The position numbers were made by a program, and so were the translations under genes. Of a stretch of 64,000 nt of DNA, positions 40,001 through 49,000 are shown in pieces (the first letter of the stretch is position 1; each line of letters opens with the position of its first letter). This DNA is from Rhabdornis inornatus (Eukaryota > Chordata > Aves > Passeriformes > Rhabdornithidae). The stretch is from assembly GCA_013397075.1 (NCBI GenBank), contig VWZS01002233.1, forward strand, positions 497,000 to 560,999. Reading direction: 5' to 3'. Below the pieces are notes generated by a model that worked only from the letters and a program-made list of their open reading frames with translations, searched no databases and had not been told where the DNA came from.

Positions 40001-43000
40001 ATTCTGCTACCAATCTGCTTATGGCTTTGCTTGCCATCATGCACTTTGTCAGGGTTGCCTTGGACCCTGGAAAGGAGAAGAACATAGTCCAACTGAACTT
40101 CTCTGGATATTCGCTGTCTGCTCCTTGTTATCATCCCATGGTACTCACAGTTCCTTTCCTATGACATGACTAGACACACATCTGTGCAGTAAGACAAAAT
40201 GAGGTCAAATCCCATCACAGGGTGTGTGTTTCTCTGATTATGTGATGGGATTATACCTGTACCCTGGGGTCACGTGAGGACACACTGCATCACACTTGCC
40301 ACACTAGCAGCAATTCCTAAAATGAATGTACATCTTATCATACAACCTATAAAGCATCTCTCAGATGATACAGACAACACTTGCAGATGAGGGCTGCACT
40401 GGAAATACCACTTCATTTGCAACAACATGCTATAAACAGGCACTCTTCTAATACTCTTGGAGAAGGTTATATGACTACCCAACCAAAAGGCTGGTCATAT
40501 CACAGCTCTCTCCTGTATATTCGAGCCATACACAGGCTCACTCTTACCCTCGCTACCAGATATAAATGTACTCTGCCTATACTGTAAACTAATCAGAAGC
40601 CACATACAACTCTACTGACTTGTATGTATTCCTGTCTTACTGTAGATCATGTTATCTTCTTTAGTTTGTAGAGTGTCTATGGAATAGAAAATTCCACAAT
40701 ATTAGACCCTTTTAACTCTGATAGTGTGATTTAATCCCCTTTTTTTTGAGTTTTCCAAGTAAACAGCATTTTGTGCACAGCACAAAATAATTGTTATCTG
40801 TTCTCCTGCACAGAAGATCATGTCTATTATAAACTGGGTATATTGACAGTCCCAATACAGTTTTGTGCTTTAATCTGCTCTTAAATTTGAACATTTCAGC
40901 TTACTAGTTGGACATTTTAAGGGGCTTTTTGTCTATTATTTATTGAGACATTTTCTAACAAAGAAAATTTCTTTCTAACAGAGAAAATGTGACCAGTACT
41001 GGCCTGATGAAGGTAGTGAAGAATATGGGAACTTCTTGGTTACTCAGAAGAGTGTTCATGTACTTGCCTATTACACTGTGAGGAATTTTACTCTTAGAAA
41101 CACCAAGATCAAAAAGGTTTGTAGCATCCTAAAAACACAAGTAGGCAAAAGCAAGTGTTAAAAAATGCTCAGAATATTTTTAAGGCAGTTGACAACTCTT
41201 TTCTTCTGTATATATAAAGCCAAATCCTATAGATCTCATCCAGCCAAGATGCTTCTCAACTTCAGTTAATTTGACCAGATGAACAAACTCAGAAAACTGT
41301 AGGACCATCAGGGAAAGAGCAGTGATCACATTGGAGAGCTGATGTGAACTTTGCCTGCCTGGGTAGCAGTATGATACATTTTCAGAAAGAGAGCAACTTA
41401 AAAATGTGGTATGAGTTAAATTATGCACCTCAGCTCTCCATTTTCCTTCTTAAAGACAGGTGAATGCACACTTCATTTTATCGTAACCACAACCAGCATG
41501 ATCTCAGCTCAGCAGGGTGATGTTAGTTACTTTGAGGAGAATTCTGAAAACTTAATTTATTCCAGCCATAGAAATGTCTGAGACATCTAGCCTCTCGCTC
41601 TTCCTGCATAATTAATACATAACATTCAGCATTTACAATCAATTAATTTATTCTGCCTATTTTAGGAACCAATCTTTGAATGAGACGACCTGCTTTCTGA
41701 AGGCATCCCTGCCTCAGAGTTGCCATGGAGTAAGGGAGCCTAGAAATGCAACCTACACAAGGCTACTTACCTTGTAGATCACTAAAGCAGGGCAAGATGA
41801 ATCCTACTCTTTCTGTTCACTCAACAGAGGAGCAGAGTGGCAGGAAGAGCTGGTGACTCTTGAGAGCAGCTGTAACTTATTACCCTTCAGTGCTCTTAAT
41901 CTTTCTCTATGGCTTTCTGAGACAGTGTCAGGTCATTTTTCCACTCAGTGGGCAAGCTGGTGAGACAGAAGCACCCGTCCTTCCCCTTCTCTTTGAAGGT
42001 TGGAATATTCAGAGACAGATGGCATGCTTTGAACTAAATAGGGACAGTACTGAAGATGTGGGCTGCTTACATGTGGATTTTTTTTTGTTGTTGTTGCAGG
42101 GTTCCCAGAAAGGGAGGTCTAGTGGACGCATAGTGACTCAGTACCATTATACCCAGTGGCCTGACATGGGTGTCCCAGAGTACACACTGCCTGTTCTCAC
42201 CTTTGTGCGGAAGGCATCACATGCGAAGCACCACGCTGTCGGGCCTGTTGTGGTCCATTGCAGGTGTGGTTTTTAGTGCTGTAAGGTTCACTCCATTTTT
42301 GTTTTGCAGAAAAAAATAATTTTTCAGTGGTGGGTTAAGCAAAATTTCACTCTTGCATTTAATGATTCCTGACGGAGTAAGATTAACTTCTTAGCTGATA
42401 TTCTTAACTGATATTTCTCTTCTTCATAAGCCCAACTAATCAATTGTGCCACTTCTGCAAATCTGTAAATCCGTATAAACAAGATGCTGCTGCTCTGCAC
42501 TGTGTTCTTTTTTTCTTTTTTTTTTCTTTTTTTTTTTGCTAAACTGCTTCTACTTCTATTTATTTTTCACATTTCTGTACTGCTATCTTTAATGGTATGA
42601 GCTTACCAGATACAAGTGTGGGGACAATTGTTTCATTTCTGCAAATATATTGTAAGGATGCTTTCAGCTCATGCTTTCTTTGGTGCAGGGATACTCTAAT
42701 TCTAAGAGGAGCTCTATGCACAAGAGAAGACTCACTCTCTTCCTGGCTGAACTACAGCTCTGCTGTTTTTAACATTCTCTGGGTTCTAGCAGTCATTTGC
42801 AATGGAGGAGCCTTCTGGGGAGTGGTTGAGGATGATTAAGGTCTGCATGTGCCGCAGTGTGCAGGCAGATGTTCTGTCAGTGCTCACTAAAACTGGCAGC
42901 TCAGGGAAAATTGGTTAAAAAGGGCTTGTAGAGCCTGGAATGACTTCACAATGCCCATGAAGGACCGGGTTATTGTAAAATATATAAGCAGGTTCTGGTT

Positions 43001-46000
43001 TTCCACTGTAGTACCTCACCTTTGATGGAACATTTGGAAAGAGAACCTCCTCATGAATTCTGTCCTTCTGGAGCTGACTCTGAGAAAGCCAACAGGTAAA
43101 GTCACCTCACAAATGCTGCAAATGAAGATTTTATTTGTGGGATGATCTAATCTGACTGACATCTGTTTTTAGCTTGGAAAATAAAAATTCCATATCATAA
43201 TAGTAGCAGAACAACTATTATTTACATCTTGCCTGTTCTTGGGATATTCAAAATGTCAAGTCTTAGATTGTTGAGATATCAGCAATACATTAGGAGTCAA
43301 TTAAATTGAGTTTTTAAAAAGTGAAGAGTGGTAAGTTGTGTGGCTTCAGTCAGACCTCTCCTTTGGGTCATAGGTACAACTCACCTCTGTCTGTAGGCAC
43401 TTTTGTGTGGTTTTTAGCTAGCCTGACAACATGGACTATGGAATTTCAAAGGAACCATCTCATGTCTGAAATATAAATTTTATTTATATTTACAGGCTAT
43501 ATGAAAGACACAAGTGAAGAGATTTATGAAACTTATTTTAGCTATTTTTATTTGGCACTTTTCATGTCTTGTCTTTCATAACAAGTACAGATGGTGTCTG
43601 GTAATCTTCGTACTTCTTTGTGTCTAAGAGGGTATTAACAACCTGGACCTTTGAGTTTCATATCATACTTATTTAGACAGTTTATTACAGCAGTCTGAGC
43701 TCACTCTACCTGTGCTCTGTGCCTCCTCTGTGGCAGAAATGAGATGACTGAATTAGCATGCATGGACTGAGCCGGATCTGTCCATAGGGGACCATGCAGA
43801 CCCAGCACAGTGCTGCTCTCAAGTTACATGTACAGTATACATAATGTTCCTTCATATATTAGAGGGGAAATGTGATTATTTCCCATGTCTGATTAGACAG
43901 CAAAAACTGACCTCTTGACCTTGTACTTCCTACCCAGATACTTTATAAAAGGAAAAGATTTTCTCTAATTTTATGATACAGGTGGTTTTATACTATATTA
44001 ATCAGAGTTCATAACAGGAATGAGTTGATTTACACTGTCTTCTCCATTTTCTATTTTTAAAAGGTTTTCAAAAACTGCTTGCCATATTAATTTTGTCTAA
44101 AGAGCACTAAGCTTTTTTCTTTTACAGATATACTCTCAACAGTTCTGCCATTTCCTGGGGTTTATCTTTGAAATATCCTGTACTGTAGCGGGTTGCATAA
44201 TGCAACTTTTGCTTTAAAGTGGGGTTTCAACATAGAAGAATTTGAACTCATTAACTGTGCCCACCTTTTCTAGATATATTTGGCAAAGTATCCTAGGGAA
44301 TATCAGAAGACTGAAAATTGCAGACCTGCAGGAAATACCTTAGTTCTATTTCAGCCAATAGTTTAAAAATCATTTGAGAAAATTATCTTTTCTTGCACAA
44401 AGAAAAATATTATTTTAAGCCTTGAACCTTTAGCAAAGCATATCATACAATAAATTCATTTGTAGAGGGAAATCTTCCATATGCAGCAGTTTGTTAAAAA
44501 AGCTATGTGTATGGAGCAGTTCTTTCCATTAGTGTTTTACTTCAGGCTCAAGACTATTTTTTTTTGTTTTATAGTGCTGGTGTTGGAAGGACAGGCACAT
44601 ACATAGCGTTAGACAGCATGCTGCAGCAAATTCAGCATGAAGGGACAGTGAACATATTTGGATTCTTAAAACACATACGCACCCAAAGGAACTACTTGGT
44701 GCAGACTGAGGTAAGAATAAAATATAAATAGCATGAGACTATTACAAACTTTCTGTTTGCAGGAGGAGAGATAATGCAATCCTCTTTCTGGCACTACCAG
44801 ACAGACAGAAACCAGTTGCCAGACTGGATTTTCCCTTTTGATTCCCTTGGATTTATAGAGACACCCTTCTAGGCATGCTTAGGGCAGTGCATTAGAAATT
44901 ACTTTTCCTTGGGCTGTTGTCTGTTTATTAAGGAGGACTCAGAAGGAAGCCTGTATAAATCATGCTTCCCACAGTAGTGCTTTCTTGGCAGGATTTGTGT
45001 TTTTGTCACGGAGCTTTTTGAGGAAGCACCATTGTCCGGCATTCAGATCTTCAATGAACCTCATCAGTTTATATTAGGCAATAAAATATGTGAAAAAGGC
45101 TGTTTCAGACAGAAAATTATATATGGATGCTTTAAACTGAAGATTATATATAGAATATTGAAAGACCAAGAGAAAACAATAAGGGCAACAGCAGGGCATT
45201 TGAAAGTCTATTTCAGGTTTCAAGAACGGTGGTTAGATTCCCCAGTGCCTTTCAATAGAAAAAAAAGTTAATCAACAGCTAGGGTGCTTGTTCCAAAGGA
45301 TGTGAAAGAGAAAATAGAGTATAGCAGTAGGAACTACAGGTAGGACTGGCTTGAAATGTTGACTAAAGGTTGTGCTTGCATTTTTACCTCTATTCCGTTA
45401 ACATGAGATATCACAGGTAATAAGGATTTGGTATTATATCATACATATATATGTGTGTGTATGTATTGCAAGTGTAATTGTCAATTTTGCTTGTAATGTG
45501 TGTACCGTCACTGCAGAGGGACAGCCTTTGCTATAGAGGATCACATTTGAGAAAACCTCTGTGAAAAAATACTGACCACATCAGAAGTGGTAGCTTAACC
45601 ACTTAACCAGAGGTGTCCAGGGAAATCTGAAAATCATGAGAGCTCAGATGTTTGGTTGTGTTTTCCTAGGAGCAATATATCTTCATTCATGATGCATTGG
45701 TCGAAGCGATACTCAGCAAAGAAACAGAAGTCCTCGAGACTCACATTCATGCCTACGTTAATGCTCTCTTGATACCTGGACCAACAGGAAAGACCAGACT
45801 GGAGAAACAGTTCAAGGTGAGCTCTCTGAGACAGTTGTGTGAAAATCTTCAGGTTTGTAAACCTGAATTACTTAAAAGTAGGTATATCAACACAACTTTC
45901 ATCAGCCTTCTCTACCTAAAATTTAACAGCTGAGCCTAAATTAAGATTAAATTTGTCAAATGGATACAGTCGGGACAGAATTATTTGCATACTTTTAAAC

Positions 46001-49000
46001 AATGAATCCACCCAAAAGATCCAGAAAAAGAGATCATGAGAAATAGGACAGTAAGTAGATTTTGGAAAATTTAACTACATGCTTTTGCAGGAAGATCTCA
46101 AAGGTAAAACTGCAGTCTGGAAAGATACCATTGTGGCAGATATGTCGTGAGCTATATTGATCAATCAGTGTACTCCCCTCAAGGTACAGCACTGGCTAGA
46201 TGACAGACTTCACCTTCAAGGATATGGTTATTAATCTAGGGTTCAAGAATAATTTGAACTGCTAAGAACAGTGAAGAAAAAATACTCTGGTGACTTGCTA
46301 AGTAGTTTAGATAGATAACTATATAACTAAAATTAAGAGAGACAGCAAACCAGCAATATATACAGCCTTCTGTTTAATGCAGCTTATGAAGGACTGGCTT
46401 TTCTACAGTTATCTGACTTTTTTTAAACTTCATTGTTTCAGTTACTGAGCCCGTCTAACACACAGCAGTGTGATTATTCAACTGCACTCAAACAGTGTAA
46501 CAGAGAAAAGAACCGAACCTCATCTATCATTCCTGGTAAGCTTGTCCAAATCCTTAACAAGAAATGAAGACATCTGCATTAGTTTGGAGTGATGTTCTGT
46601 AACATATATATAGAGAAGAAGTGAATTAAGAATTACACATAGAAAAGCAAAATAGATGGCTGGATAACATTTTATCCAAATTGATGTAGCCCAGTATTAT
46701 CATTACTGTGGGATGTGAGATAATTACTATAATTTTATATGAGTAATTGAAACATACTTGTGAATTCATAACTTTTTTTACAGTGGAAAGATCTAGAGTG
46801 GGTATCTCATCACTATCTGGCGAAGGCACAGACTACATCAATGCTTCCTATATTATGGTAAGTTGGTTAATATATTGGTGAAAAACAATGAACAGCTGTT
46901 TTCAGAGCTGCCATTTGGCTGATTTAGGGTGGCACAATCCTGATTTTGAAAGCTCCTTTCTTCTGCTATTCACTCTGCCTGAAAGAGTTACTTCCCCCAT
47001 GAAGTATTATTACCATTATCACTGGTTTTAAGTTTGGTTAAGTGCATTGCATTTTAACGATCTGTAGAAACAGAAATTACGCCATAGTTTTTAAAACTGG
47101 TAAAGCCTAAATGTTTATGGAAAGATGTTTTGAGATTAATTAGATGTCTAAATGTGTTAACTAACAAGTTAGTTTTTAATGGTGGTATTGTGGTTTGCCT
47201 TCCTACCTCTTCTTCTTACCGTGCTTTTGCAAATTAGGCATAGCCTAAGATACCATAGTTCATCAGCTTTCCGTTATCTTTTTGCTCTCTGGGTTTGCTT
47301 CAACTCTTTCCCCTTTCAATAGCTGAGAGTGAAGAGTAAATGCCTCCTGGACATTCAGGAAAGAGCTGGTAAAGCTCTGTGCAGTGGTATGTGTACATTA
47401 TCTTTTAGGTGCATTACTGCATAGGAACTCTCTTTCATGGTAAGAAATTGATCTATCTGTACAAATTAAGAAACTGCCTGGGATTTTTGCAGATCTTTCA
47501 AGTATTCTTTTATTTGGTCAGGTAGTCATCTCCTCTGGAATTATGGATCATATATTTTTATTCTGGGTTGGCTGTTTGAGTCTCCTCTGATTGCTTTTGT
47601 CTTTTTCTTTAATCAAATTTTTTTAAGTCTTAAAAATTGTTTCAACATAATTGAATCTATTTTTTTCATATGGAAAATATTTCAGTGGAAGTTTTATATT
47701 TTTTTATATATTTACAGGAAGCCAAAAAAGGAACAAGTGTGCAATGTATTTTCTAGATTCTCGCTCTGTCCACTAGAAGTTTCCTTTAAATGTTAATGCT
47801 TGGTCAGCAATTCTGAATCTGTCAATTTTATTTTTTTTGCAGGGTTATTATCAAAGTAATGAATTCATTATTACTCAGCATCCCTTACTACACACTATAA
47901 AGGATTTCTGGAGAATGATATGGGACCATAATGCCCAGTTAATAGTCATGCTTCCTGATAGCCAGAATATGGTGAGTTCTGTGGCTGATTGTTATGAGTT
48001 TATGTATGAATTTTATTAGTATTACCAGTTTGAAATATGCAGGATATGAGAAAATGTCTTGGATTCTGCAAAAAAACAGTTAAAAATTAATAATATCAAG
48101 CTGAATGTAAAATCCCCAACTCATCTAGCAGAAATCTAGAAATCCTTGTCTGGGCAGATTGTGACTGGAATGAAAACACATTGAATCAGTCCTGTACAAT
48201 TTATACAAGGAAGCAAACAGCAGAAGTAACCATTATGCAAGGTTAGTTTTTGCTCCACCACTTCTTATTTGTAATATGGCTTCTTAGCCATTGTTAGATA
48301 AGGGCAGAAGTGTGAGGTTGTTTCTCACATGACAGCACCTGGTGGGACCTGGGCAGGGCCAGGACCACCAGTGGCTAAGCATTCCTCACATACAAAAGAA
48401 GCCTGTGGGGAGCACAAGTGGCCAGGAGCACTGCCAGCATGGTGGGCACACAGGGCATGGGGCAGCAGTTCCTGCAGGAGGGTGTGCAGGAAGGGCACTG
48501 AAGCCCTGCCAGTTTGACCAGGCACCAGTGGTACCCACCCAGCACACAGTGATGGCCTCTCTGAGCTCTGCATCCACCACAGCTGCAATCCACCCCACTG
48601 TCCCTGAAATACACATAGCTGACAGACAGGACACATGACAAGGAGGATTCCCTATCCATCTGACCATTTTGGTTATTTTGGTTATTCCAACTATTTTAGG
48701 ATTTTCTTTTAAAAAATCTCTTCATTTCTGTTGTCAGACAGAAAGGATGCTCCCATTAACTTTTTTCTGCACTTTCAGATAATCCCGAGACCACACATAC
48801 TTTAGAACACACCAGCTAAATCTTCATATGACCAGCGGCTATGCACTGCAAGCATAGCCTGAAGGCCAGGCTAGATGTGTGGCATGAAGCAGCACTGCAG
48901 GTTCATAGCTATGTGGGTCCAGAGGGTATCTTCTGGTCAGGATCACTACAGAGGTGTTTGAAAACCATCACTTTGCCATTGTAATCCCACTCAAAATTTA

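Noticed and set aside
41860..42276. Open frame running from intron 20 into exon 21
   Set aside because: Only the 42100-42263 part resembles the phosphatase; the acceptor at 42099 is good and exon 20 joins it in phase, so the upstream openness is accidental.
48325..48667. Several overlapping frames of 93-103 codons on both strands
   Set aside because: Openness in many frames at once is a composition effect, and none has a recognisable start context or domain.
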